NCBI GenBank assembly: GCA_027924585.1
Contig: BSBM01001444.1
Span: 1,302,001-1,366,000 of the forward strand
Length of the DNA: 64,000 nt
Origin: Larix kaempferi
Lineage: Eukaryota > Streptophyta > Pinopsida > Pinales > Pinaceae
Direction of reading: 5' to 3'
Notes under the pieces: model-generated
Database searches by the model: none
Told to the model about the DNA's origin: nothing
The model's input: only the letters and a program-made list of their open reading frames with translations
Translations under genes and position numbers: made by a program
Part shown: in pieces, positions 35,924 through 47,669 of the stretch
Numbering within the stretch: position 1 is the stretch's first letter
How the letters are laid out: each line of letters opens with the position of its first letter

Positions 35924-37143
35924 AGTTTCAAATAAGCAACATTAGAATAGGATGAAAATGGTACCTTATAGAATAAACACATATTTCAGAATTTTTAAGA
36001 ACAAATACTAGCTGAGACAATCTCTTAGTAGAGTACATTAGATCATCATAACATTTAAACCGCTAAGCATTGCTTCAAATTACATAGCAATTATGAGGAA
36101 GCTTACACCAAACAGAGGTGACAATGTTGATTCCTGCACTATCATGAGCACAGCAACAACCTCTTTACAACGTTGGATTCCACTGCCATCCTGAGAACCA
36201 GGAACTCAGCTAAATGTTGCAATGGTTTCCTTTTCTTAACTTATATGGTTAAATTCTCAACAGTGAGCTTGCATAAAGGATGAACACTTCTCTGGTGAAA
36301 AGAAGAATCTCAAATCATAAAGGATTGCAACCATGTTTGTTTTGTGTCTCGGCTCTAAGTTGGTGACAGAAGTGGCCCTTGTCTTTCATTGGTTGAATCA
36401 TTTGTCACTCTTTAAGCCTATTCAATCATACCTTAACCCTTGGGTCCACTTAATCTTCATGGATCTAACTCACCATTGATCTCCTTCTTTCATTTTACAC
36501 ATTTCCCTAGGAGTCTTTGGGTTAGCTAGTCTTCATTGATTGGCTAGGGTCGCCTCCTTGATCCTGATTGGTCTTGAACTAAAGTGAAGAGTGCCTCGGT
36601 TATCGTGACACCCAGCTTGCATTGGGAACCATGGCATCTCTTGGGTGACCTCTTTAGTTATCCAACACCTTTTGCCATCTCGGATGGGATACCTTTAGGG
36701 ACAACTACGAGTTGTGTGATAACAGTTCCTTTGTATTGTTTGAATCATATCTTGAAGTCGTTTGACCTGGTTGTCTATCTCAAAACCTTGATGCTTCTTT
36801 GGTACATACCTAACTTGCTTCCGTTGTTGAATGTTCGTAACTTTGTATGTACTTCTTGCACTTTTTCTTTAGCTATAATTCACCTTTCTTGAGAGTGGGC
36901 CCTTCAACACCATATCATTTATAATGTTGACTTCCCAGTTAAACTGTAATATCCCGATTTTGACCCCATTGCATTAAAATGTAAATGATGAAAATATGCT
37001 GGTGTGAATTCCTAGTGCGCAGCTCAAAGCCAAGGCCCGACTGGTGAATGGAAAAACATGTGTGATGTTTGGAGTGTTTGGTTGGATTTTATGTCGATTT
37101 CGAGTATATGTAAATATTATGCGCATAAATAATAAAATGGTCC
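35924..37143. other. Intergenic, unassigned
   Basis: The left part is AT-rich and may be an intron of the preceding fragment. The part from about 36300 is more balanced, with no recognisable domain. A 102-codon plus frame (36584-36892) is not assignable. Confidence 0.4.
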
Positions 37144-40100
37144 TGTTACCAACTTGTTTGTACCATAGTTGGATTATCTGAAGAGCCGCCATTTGACAAA
37201 CATGATGAATGTTTGTACTCCAGTGTATCAGATGATCCAGCATTTGTGACTAGCCAGTTTTGGCTAGCCAGTTTTTTTTTTGAGTCGACATGACCATGGC
37301 CCCATGGGGTTTGTAATAAAGTGTGCTAGTACGATCTGAGTGTCTCGGTTCCCCATGACTTGATTAAGCAACTAAGGTATTCCAGGGAGTTTTTTCCCTT
37401 ATCAATTATACTTTGCCTATAGCCGAGCTATAATCAATGAGGTTTTCTCCCACTTCCTCCAAAGCTGGAATGCCGATTTTGAAAATTTTAGCCATGGGGG
37501 GTTATTAGAGTCCAACTAATGTATATAAGCCTACTAAACACTATTAGAATAGGTGTTGGTCATGTCCCAAGTCTCTAGGACCCTCAGAAAAAATTTTGAA
37601 AAAATTTTACCGGGTCCGTCGAAATTTGGATTTTTAATTATTTTTAAATTTAATAAATTTCTCTATAGTTTAAATAGAGAAATATTAATTTTTCATATGT
37701 TAGTCGTCCGAAGTCCGAATTCAGTGATTGATGGCTCGTTTCATAAGCCAAAAATCACACATGACCTATGGACCAGCTGTTGCCGCCTAATACACACCTG
37801 GGGGGGACGCGGCAGGAAACCTTCAAGCCGCTCGGTGTGTCCTTGGGGGCAAGTGAGAGTCAAGTGTTGTCACCTGATTACTCGACTCCTCCGTCTAGGC
37901 TTACTCCTAGCGAAGCCAAGAGGGGTGGTCCCTATGAAAAATAATCTAAGGCTTTTAATCTACAACAAAAGATAAAAGTCTATTCTAGGAGTTAAAGATG
38001 ACGAGATGATAAAAAATAACAACAAAGCACTGCTTGTGAATTAAATCAAATAGCTAACCCAACATAAGATAAATAAGCATTCACGACATTTATGATTGAC
38101 TTAAAAACAAGAAATTAAAGACCAGTGCCGAGAATGTAAAAATGCTTGTAAGTACTGTTGTGTGGGGTTGCTTGTGTAGTCTCAGTGAAAGTATTGCAGT
38201 GGCTCGGTTGGTAAATTTTATAGTTATTAAATGAGTAGTTAAGGAGTGGGTTGATTCTTGGTTTGGCCCAAAAGAAAACCTAAACTTCGAACTGAGTGCT
38301 CTAGCAACCTTACCAAGTGTCCAACCAGGCGAGGATGAACCCGCTTAAGAACCTGCTGACTCTGTGGATTCAGTCCATGCAACCTCCCGAGTTCTTAGAA
38401 TTGGATTTTAATGGATTGTCCTATTAACACTAAATACCTTACACCCATTTCTGATTGAGCCAACTGTTCCGACTAAGCTGCAGTGGTCAAGAGCATACTC
38501 CGAATTTGGGGCGTTGTTCGTTTTATTAAATAGATCTGAGTGGATGATTAATCTACACTAAACCCCAAACATAAAGCAAGGGGGTTAATTTTAGGATTAA
38601 ATTTTAAGCACAGAATAATAATTTGAAATAAACACAAAAGCATATAAGATGATAGACGGGTCCTTGGAGGACGTTGTGTGTTTGAGTGTGTTATTTAATT
38701 ACTACTGCTTGAATGAAAACTAATCTAAAACAAAAAAAATAAAAATAAATAAAAAAACGGAAGGGTGCGAATCCCCCCTGGGGGGATTGGGTTCAGGCGC
38801 TGGAATTGCCTGCTGTGCTCTTTTTATTTTTTATGATTTACACATGAAGCTCAAGAAACACTGTTGGTCCTTTAACGAGGCACCAATACAGTTTACAAAT
38901 GTTAGAATGATGTAAGGGAGGTAAAACTAACTCCCCGGATGGCTACGGACACCTCTGAATCTCAGACTTTGAGCTTTAAAAAGTCGGACCTGCTAAAAGA
39001 CAAAAAAAACCAGTGAATAGAATTAGTCTTAAAAATGCCAAGAAACACTTTAAAAAGTGTCTTTGACGTTGCTACAAAAAATTGCAAAAATTTCTAACTT
39101 AGCTAGCAACCTAGAACTAAATAAAAATGAAACTATTAGACTCTTTAGATTGCTACTTGCTTAGATCTATTAATCAAATGAACTTTGAAGCAAGATTTAG
39201 ATTTAAATAGGACAGTAACCGAGATAGAATAAAAAAATGTATCTAGAAAAGTGAACCCATGGGGGTTGAGCGTTTTGAAGAAAGGACAATGGAGTCAGGC
39301 TCCCAGATGCACCGATAGGATCGAGACTTGGTTTGTATTAACTGAATGAAGGCACGATCTAACATGTTCGTGGACTTCTCCAGCTTAGGCTACCTGTAAA
39401 CAGCTGCAAACAACTAGCAAGGGGATAAGAGCATATGTGTAGATAATTAAAAGAAAGCAGCGATGCAATGAATTCAAACAAGAAATTACATTACTCTTAG
39501 CCTCCTAATATTATCAACATGAATAAGCAAACTATAAAGTATTACTTACAGATCTTATAGAAGATAGCTTCCCTTTAAAGACATATAATCCCAACAATAC
39601 TAGCTATGAAACATAATACAGTATACCTCAGATGTACAAGCATGAAGATCCAACCAAAGACAATCACCAGACTAGCCTCCAAAGCCTTCTTTATTAAACT
39701 CAGAAAAATATTACAATACAAATATAAGCAGAGGTTCCACACTTTCTGATCATTACAATGGAGCCAAGCTCCTCAATATATAGCAAATGGCATGAAGCTA
39801 GGGCACAAAACCCTAAGGAGACAAAGCTCCTAGTTTGTAGAGCAAGCAACCTCATAAGCCAATGGAGAAGCACCATTTCTCTTGGACAAAAACACCTCAA
39901 TTTAGAAATTGCCAAATTGTGGACAGTCCACACGTGAGGAAGAGAGCGAGTATGAGTGATGTTTCCTTGCTTTTGAAAGCTGGGGTTGGATCGGTTGATA
40001 TAATTAGCAAATGCAACATATGTTTTGTGCCACCTCCTCATGGTAGCTGCCCCCACCATATGGTTTATCATTTTAAATCCGCATAAGCTGAGTTTGATGA

Positions 40101-43100
40101 AAGCGTTGGCCCACGTGAAGGTTGAGGTCGTGATGAGAAACTCGCTCAGCTTTAAACTTTAAGGTTTAACCATGATATAGTCGCTCAACTTAATGGAAAT
40201 ATGCCATGTCATATGATGTGGGCCTCCTCAAAATAGAAATTGCTTATCAACATATCCGTACGACCCACGTGAAGTTTGAAGGTCCATGTAAAAGATTGCT
40301 AATTCGTATGGCAATTGAAACCATACCACCATCACATGAATTATAATATATGCTTCAAACTATTGCTTAGTCGCCCCTACCAGATGAAATCACATGCCAA
40401 CTCAATAGCTGCCGTGAGGAGAAGATGGCTCACGTGAAGGTAAGGTAGCATTACTTTGAAATAATCAAATTTTGACTTTTCAACCAAAATTTAACATATG
40501 CTTTGCCTTTGGATATAGTCGTTTACTTTAAGTGAGTAATGCCAACTCATTTGGCATGTGCATAATTCCACTTTTTAATTATTTTAATCATTTGGCCAAA
40601 GTGCATTTTGATGTTTTTCTGGCATTAAAGTGCCATTTTGTAGCTCTGATAGGAAAAACTGCTCCACGGGGCGCTTTGACTGCCCGAAAGATAGGAAAAC
40701 CGGGTACCAAAGTAAAAAGGATGCTCTGAACTTGAAAATGAGCATCCCTACGTCAAATTCCGACTCCGGATAAGACTTTTATCACCTTTTGAAATTCTTT
40801 AATTAAACCATTAAAAAATGGCTTAAAAATGCAGAAAAATATTTTTTGTCGGCATTGGCTGAAACTTCAGGGGAACCTAGTACATGACAAAACGATAAAA
40901 TTCTAGCGCCTAGCATGTTTATAAACGTTATGAAATGGGCTCTAATAATCCCCTAAGGCCTAACCCCCACTTTGGGCATTCCAGCTTTGGAGGAGCGGGA
41001 GAAAACCTCATTGATTATACTCGGCTAAAGGCAAAGCATAATTGACAAGGGAAAAAACTCCTTGGAATACCTTCTTTGATTGTTAAGTCCTAGGGGACCG
41101 AGTCACTCAAAAACCACCATGCTAGTACGCTTATTACAAACCCCGTGGGGCACGGTCATGTACTACAAAACATAAAAAACAAAGGGGCCTTGAACAGGCC
41201 AAGCTTGGAACTTCTGAACACTGAAAAGCACAAGTGATTGTGCAACACTGGCGGCTCACTAAAGTCCAACTAAAGTGCAACTTTAGGTGGTAACACCAGC
41301 TAAACCCAACTTTTGGATGTCATTTCAGCCTCGTAATTAATATTTTCTCTAAAAAGCCATTTACAGAGAAATTATTAATTAAATTAATAAATTTGAATAT
41401 TTTGGAGAAATCCAAATCTCTCCAAAATAATCAGAAATGAATAAAGTAAAAGGCTAAATGACATGGCACCTGGCATTAATGAAGATTCCAATCAACTCCA
41501 AGCAACTTCAGTCAACCGTACAATCAGCACAAGTCAAGTCTCTTCAAGTGAATTCGCCCTCCATGCATGCAAAGTCGAATTGATGATGTGGAGTTAAAAA
41601 TTAAATGAGTTTTGGTTGGTATGGAATTGCATTTAATGGAGTGGGGGCGCCTTGCCTAGGTGGAGGCCACCTCCCACTCCCAACTACCATGTTTGCAATC
41701 AAATCCTAGTTAGAACTCCATGCACCTACCTCAAAGCTCACGCTAGCTCCAAGTTGCTCACGTCGTACCTCTTTGAGAGCTCAAGTTTACCACATGGCAT
41801 GGTATTATTTGATGGAGATGTTTCCAATGTAGACATGAGGGGCACCTTGCCTAGGTGGAGGCCACCTCCTCATCTCATTAACTAAACTCGACTTTGTGAT
41901 TGGATATAACTCCAAGATCTTGCAATTCGATTGGTTGAAGACTAGATGTGATAGGAATTCGATTTGGGTTAGGTAGCCATTGGCTTCCATCATGCCAATT
42001 CGACTTAGGGTTTTAGTTGCTAGCCTTTGCTATATAAGAGAGGTCTTTTAGGCTTGTTCTTCATGGAGATTTTGAACATGAACACTCTGCCAAAATACAA
42101 TTGTAATATTTGTTTACTTTTTTGAATAATATATTGACTTTGGAGGTCTACACAAGTGCTTTGGGGATTGCTTTCACATTTCTTGGTGATATTCTTCTCA
42201 CCCTATCTCTCATATCAAGTTTTTTGCAATATTTAATGTATGTTCTATAAATCATAGAAGTATATTATTCGGTTTTAACTTGCTTGGTTTAAGGGTTTTG
42301 CAAGATTCATTAGGGCGGAGAATGACTTGGAGATCAAGTTGCTTTTTGTATTCAAATGGTTATTAGCTCCTGAATCAAAGTTTGTCTTGCAGGTTTCCAA
42401 AAGATTCATTGTTCAAAGGAAAGAAACACTTCTAAAGAGTCTTGATCTCTTCCTCCATCAACAAACTTCTCAACACTTTCTCGGTTACTTGTTCTAAGCT
42501 TACATCTTCAAGCCCATCCCCATTAGACTAGCTTCACTCACCCATTCGTTTTCCCCTTTTTCCCATTCATCCACTTTTTTTGCCCTAAATCCATCATCTT
42601 CTCAACCATTTTGTTTTTTGCCCATCTTCCCAAGCTCATCTTCCATTCTACCTTTGTCTTCAAGGCTCCATTCGTCCATCATAAAGAGCCCTAAAACACA
42701 CAAAACTACAAAAAACGATTTGTTAGAGTTAATTGTAATTTCTTTCTTAGTTTTGCAAAAGTATTTTGTTAGATTTAGATCTCAAAGTTTTTGCATCTCA
42801 TACAAGTTTCATGCATTGGAAAAGTAGCCTTAGTGCATCCTAGATCTCTTCTTTTGCAATAATATAGTTTGCATTGTTTAGTCTAGTTTCCATTTTTGAA
42901 AGATAGAATATTTTTCATAAAAATTCCTTAAATCTTAGATCTCATTTCTAGCATTTTTTAAGCCACTTTTGTTCGCTGGTCCGTTTTCCCATCTTAACTT
43001 TTTAGAGCCATTTTTTATGTATTTCCTTGTTTTAGATCTCATTTTGCAAATATAGACTTAGATTCAAAGTTTGTTTTATTTTTCTAACACTGAAGGGTGC

Positions 43101-44897
43101 ATTGAGTTTTGGCTTTCTTGTAGGTACTTTGGAAGTGCAAAAGATTCGAAAAATTTGAAGTGAAGAGATACAAGCTAAAGTAGCAAGAACTCAAACCAAA
43201 TACAAGGAGGATCCAATATACAAATCTATCACTCACTATCCTTTGTAATAGCTATCAAGAGCTAAGTTAAATTTTTCAAGTTTTATTTTCATTCCAAAGT
43301 CCTTGAAGGTTTTAAAACCCAAGGCAATTGTACAAGATTAATAAAAATTTCAAGTGGAGGAGGCCTCCACTTTTTTGGCTTTCTTCCCCATTTGGGGAAG
43401 AGTGTTGTGATTGGTTAGATTAGATCTCTCATTTTCCGTTTTAGAGTAATCTCTATTTTTCATACTCTCTTCCAAGTTTTGACTTGAGGTAGTATCCTTG
43501 AGATTTCATCTCAAGGGCAGGACCACATAACTTTGTGGTTACTCCTCTCTCCCCGTTAGTTGCCTTGGTCGAAATCTCAGCTAGCTGGGAAGTTCTCAAG
43601 TGCTAGCGGTTCTTAGTGGTTGACCTTGTTCGGAGGAAGACCCCACCTTAGATTAAATTTGTTGGTAGAACACTAAGTCTTTTCTTTTATTTCCCAAGTA
43701 GCATGCTAGTTGTATTTTGCATCATTTGAGCTATCATATGTTTTAATTTTACAAAGCTTCATTTTTGTTTCTTCACAACTTTTTCCTTTTCTCAATAAAA
43801 TAAACAAAGCCTCTTGAACTTGGCCAAATCCAAGTCAAGAGCACTCTCTGTCGGAAGAGCATATAGATTTGCACTTTCCCCCCTGCATTAGGCATATTAG
43901 AGTATAAAGTCTCTTGAACTGTGGTCTTAAGACTAAGTCAAGAGCGCTCTCTATCGGAGAGTTGAACAAGTGCTCTTAACAAATAAAATACTTCAATCCA
44001 CTTTCCCCCTAATTAATTTACTTTGGTCATTCGTCCAACACCCGTATGCTCTACCAACCGGAAACGGTTGGACTAGTACTCAGAAAGGTGAAGGACTTGC
44101 TAAACTTACAAGTGATAACATAATTAAAACTTTCACCCCCATAACCAACGAACCAGCGTTGTTCAAAACGTATTCAAAGTGGTTCTCAGGGGAGGAGCCG
44201 GGTTGCCCATTCTGTGACACAGTGGCTGGTTAGCATTGCACACCTCGCTGTGATCCAGACAGGTCCATCATGTCTCTTAAAGGAGCCGCTTAGAATGTCT
44301 TTTCCGAACACTCTTTTGATATCCTTGGTTTTGGCCTAATAATCAAGACCATTAAAATATTCAATTTACCAAGATAATTTTCAAAACGATCTCACAGACA
44401 GTTTTCTTTCAAGACCCACACATTCAGCATCACAATCATCTTTTCTGTGACTCCATAAGGCACTGGTATTTGCATTTTATATCTTAATCAGGACCATTTG
44501 TCTTTGTGTTAATTTTCATGTTGTGAATGCTTTATTTTGATCATAAGTCTTGAAATATACTGTTAATCTCGTTTTTTCATTTTAGCAACGTGGATTGCTT
44601 TCTTATCTTGTGCTTATCTCATCTTTTAATTGGTCTCATCATAATAAACTCCTAAACAACACCCATCCGCATCATTTCACCAAAGACACTTAAAAAACAC
44701 AAGAGCCTTAGTAAAACTCTTTGTAGGGACTACCCCCCTTGGCTTCGTTAGGAGTTAGCCTAAACGGAGGAGCTGGGATTCAGGTGACAGTACTTGGCTC
44801 ATTGCTTGCCCCCAAGGCCACACCTCTCCCCACTTTCCAGTGAAAGAGACAGCTTTCGAAAGATTTATGTTGCTGGTGTGCATCTTGGCGGACAACA
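37144..44897 (-). mobile_element. Large solo-LTR-like element 3, split by element 2
   Basis: On the minus strand it begins TGTTGTCCGCCAAGATGC at 44897. It ends at 37144, where the plus strand reads TGTTACCAAC, so it is TG...CA. GGTCC flanks both ends (37139-37143 and 44898-44902). Without the nested element 2 it is about 4231 bp. Its first 400 bp match the start of element 1 closely, in antisense to it (CCTTGGGGGCAAG, CTGTCACCTGAATCCCAGCT, GAAGCCAAGG.GG.AGTCCCT). The 37290-37560 part is the inverted counterpart of 40950-41170 in element 2. No coding domains. Extra sequence at about 41300-43090 contains a repeated CCTTGCCTAGGTGGAGGCCA motif (near 41652 and 41848). Confidence 0.78.
37778..41295 (+). 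mobile_element. Large solo-LTR-like element 2 (3518 bp), nested
   Basis: Begins TGTTGCCGCCTAATACAC and ends AGGTGGTAACA. It is flanked by CCAGC on both sides (37773-37777 and 41296-41300). It is inserted into element 3 in the opposite orientation. It shares with element 1 the start, the CTTGGGGGCAAG block, the stretch around 40670-40880 (TTTGAAATTCTTTAATTAAA then CCATTAAAAAATGG) and the GGCGGCTCA block near the end. No coding domains or internal primer site. Confidence 0.8.
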
Positions 44898-44902
44898 GGT
44901 CC

Positions 44903-46038
44903 AACAATGGCTGTGTAAAAAGCACCAAAGGGGCTATGATTCCACCAGAGGGGAAGAGGAAGGGGGCTTATGGGAAACCCAATTCTATGCTGCCATGTGT
45001 CAACCTTAGAACTCACACCTAAATTCTGCCATGTGATGAGAATAAGCCAATTATCTCCTTCTTTGACTATTTATCCAATCATTAAGGCACATGTGGGGTT
45101 ACTGGGAAAAGTCACTTCTTGTAGTTATTGAAGCATGGGGCTGTGACAATTAGGTCAGTTGTCAGTTGTCCTATTTCTTCTATGGTCAGAAGACATGTCA
45201 ACTATCTTTTCACTCTTACCTCAAATCCTTGGAGTCAACACTCTTTGGAGGGCATTCCATTCCATTCTTATTCCCGGTCAGGCATGTTGTTACACTACGG
45301 AGAGTTTCCCATTGCTGTTCATGTCCATGACTAGACTGTATGCTAAACCCAGAAATCCGAATTAGAGGACAGAGCTGCGTTTTTCGGAAGGGAAATTCAT
45401 TGGTTGTATGTGAGCAAGAGGTTGGGCAAGCTAGGAACCTTACCCATAGAGTTCTGCTGCTCGTAGGTGCTTGAGAAGTCACCAGCCAAGGCTGGGAGGG
45501 TTGAGTGAGACCCCTGAAGAGCTCTGTATGAGCATTTGACTAAGCACAGAGAGCAGAACGGGTTGTGGGATGAGAGATAGAAGCCCATAGGTGTTTCTTT
45601 CGCCCTGGTGGACTCATAGCCCAGCTTGGGGGTGAACTTGGGAGCTGAAATAGTACAGGTTGGCCAGGTTCTATGGTTGGGTGGAAAAGCGCTCTTACAC
45701 AGCCAATTGCTTGGATCTGCATTGGATAAAGATAAGTAATCTTATGCATTTGATTCTGATGCATTTTTATTTCATGCATGTATGTTGTGATTGTGTAATT
45801 GAATGGTAGATGTGTGTGGAAAGGTTTTTAATTCCGCTGTGCATGTTTATTTATGTTCTGCACACATTTTATTTGTTGGAAAAACGTATTATGGACTTGG
45901 GGCAAAATTTGAAAGCCCAGGTTTGGCCAACGTCCCCTCCCAATGGTCGGATAGGGCGAGGGGGACGTTACATAAACTCCATGAATTGTTCTTCAAGGTT
46001 GGTGGAATATGTGACCAACTGCATCAACCATTCCAAAC
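44903..46038. other. Intergenic, balanced composition, unassigned
   Basis: The flank of element 3. Base composition is less AT-rich than the surroundings, and short overlapping frames occur in several registers without recognisable domains. It might be an LTR of a further element. An inverted repeat (AACGTCCCC/GGGGACGTT) sits at 45929-45969. Confidence 0.4.
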
Positions 46039-46990
46039 CTAGTACCCCATTTCTTCGAGTGGTAGAGCATAGAGTCTTGTTTGTAGTTCTAGTTCTTGTA
46101 TCTGAACTAAGACTTTATAACATCTTCCTACTTCCTTGAAATTTTGTCCATTAGTGACCGTAAGTGTGAGGTCACTGGTGGAGTACACAAAAAGGTTTAG
46201 TTGTTTAGCAACATTGATGTCTATACAATTATGAGTACTGCCAGAATATACAAGTATCATTATGCTTCTATTTTTTATGATTCCTTTAAGCTTCAACATC
46301 TTGGGTTATGATTTCGCAGTCATGGTTGCAAGTGGAACTGTAGGCTTGCTTTGCCCTTATATTGGGACCTAGATCTTGTCAATCTTCTTGATATGGGTTG
46401 AATATACTTTCTAGGTGGTTCTTGTATTTGCTCCTTTCAATAAATAGACTTATAATTCATTTTTTAGACACATCATTTTCATTCATATTTGGTAGTGTGC
46501 ATGAGATTGATGCTAGTGATACTTTTTCAATAGTTGTTATTTTGGTCTTAAATATATTGGGTTGACTCGTTCTACGCTGACCTTTTTCATCAATTGTGGT
46601 CGATGAGTTCGAAGTTACTGCTGGATTTTCGTAAGTTTCAAGTTCTATCGATAACTCAACTCAACTTTCAGTTGGTTGGTCAATCCCTCCTCTATGTTCA
46701 TTAATTATTATTTACACCTTATCCTTGTTGGATTTTAACTCCCATAGATGTCTTGGAATCAATCTCTTATTGCATTTGAAGCAAATATTTCCATTCTTCA
46801 TTAATTCTAGCCATTGTCTTCGGGAATCTTCAAATAGCTTGTCAAATTTGTCCACAATTTTGTCGATTTTTTCCCAACTCTATCTTCAACTCCACATAAT
46901 TGGCTTTATCTTATTAAAGATGGTCATCTTCTTGCACCCTGTCATAATAACTCTTTTTAGTAGTGGCTTCCTTGCGGGACCCACTTAATT
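46039..46990 (-). pseudogene. Ty3/gypsy gag-protease remnant
   Basis: Minus-strand reading gives a degraded zinc knuckle near 46750-46800 (LMKNGNICFKCNKRLIPRHL) and then, at 46299-46039, an aspartic-protease-like block: MLKLKGIIKNRSIMILVYSG, STHNCIDINVAKQLNLFVYS, VTNGQNFKEVGRCYKVLVQI. Plant gypsy proteases carry the catalytic motif D-S-G-S/A-T-H-N-F. Here the catalytic Asp is replaced by Tyr (YSGSTHN). The region between is full of stops, and no reverse transcriptase follows. The primer site at 47656-47667 on the same strand gives the element a coherent 5-prime end. Confidence 0.75.
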
Positions 46991-47655
46991 TTCCTTTTTT
47001 TATTTTTTAAGTTTTTAGTTTATTCTTTTTTTAAATAACTTCACTTATAACCGAGACACTTTGAATTATAAAAGGCGAAAAAGATAAAATAATAGTTGAG
47101 GTGCGACATATCACAAAAAAGAGTGGTTGTACGAACGAATGGCAGCTGATAAGATGTTTGAACGGATCTGTGTCAACAGAAGCACGCATTGCAGCTAGTG
47201 GTGGTGTCCTACAATAGCGACAGACTAATTTATGAATGAATTGTATGGATGCATGGGCATACAGCGGAAGCCACAAACAACGGAAACAAGAATTAATTTG
47301 AGTGGTGGTTGTACAGAATCGTATGGATCTGTCACCGTTGTATGGATTAATTAATGCGACTGTTACAAGATTATTGTCCTTCGTAGTACAATGTACGGGC
47401 AGCTACAGTGGAATTAAAATCATACAAACATGGTACAAGTTGCAATTTGGTGGTTGTATCGGGGAGGAATCATACTATCTACGGGTAGATAATTGGAGGA
47501 TGACAGAATGTACTGTACAAGTGTACGAATAGAGCACAATTTCAATGAATCATACAAACACTAATTTGACGGCCGCAAGGACGGATGTATGGAATTATTG
47601 GTTTTTAGATTTGGCAGCTTTAGGTATTAACTCACAAAATTTGGCCAAATAAATG
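46991..47655 (-). other. Leader/gag remnant of the minus-strand gypsy element
   Basis: Lies between the primer site and the zinc-knuckle block. It is the expected place for gag, but no capsid motif survives that I can recognise. Confidence 0.35.
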
Positions 47656-47667
47656 ACTCTAATACCA
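47656..47667 (-). promoter_or_regulatory. Primer-binding site, initiator-tRNA-Met type
   Basis: The minus strand reads TGGTATTAGAGT. This is two bases off TGGTATCAGAGC, the plant initiator tRNA-Met primer site. It lies two bases inside an LTR end (...GTCTATTACA on the minus strand). The LTR itself would extend rightward from 47670; its other end was not found. Confidence 0.6.
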
Positions 47668-47669
47668 AA

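Noticed and set aside
36974-37243. 89-codon minus frame spanning the end of element 3
   Set aside because: It crosses a transposon boundary defined by a target duplication, so it cannot be an ancestral gene.
45128-45779. Overlapping frames on both strands as genes
   Set aside because: Several registers are open only because stops are rare in this more balanced DNA. No domain appears in any frame.
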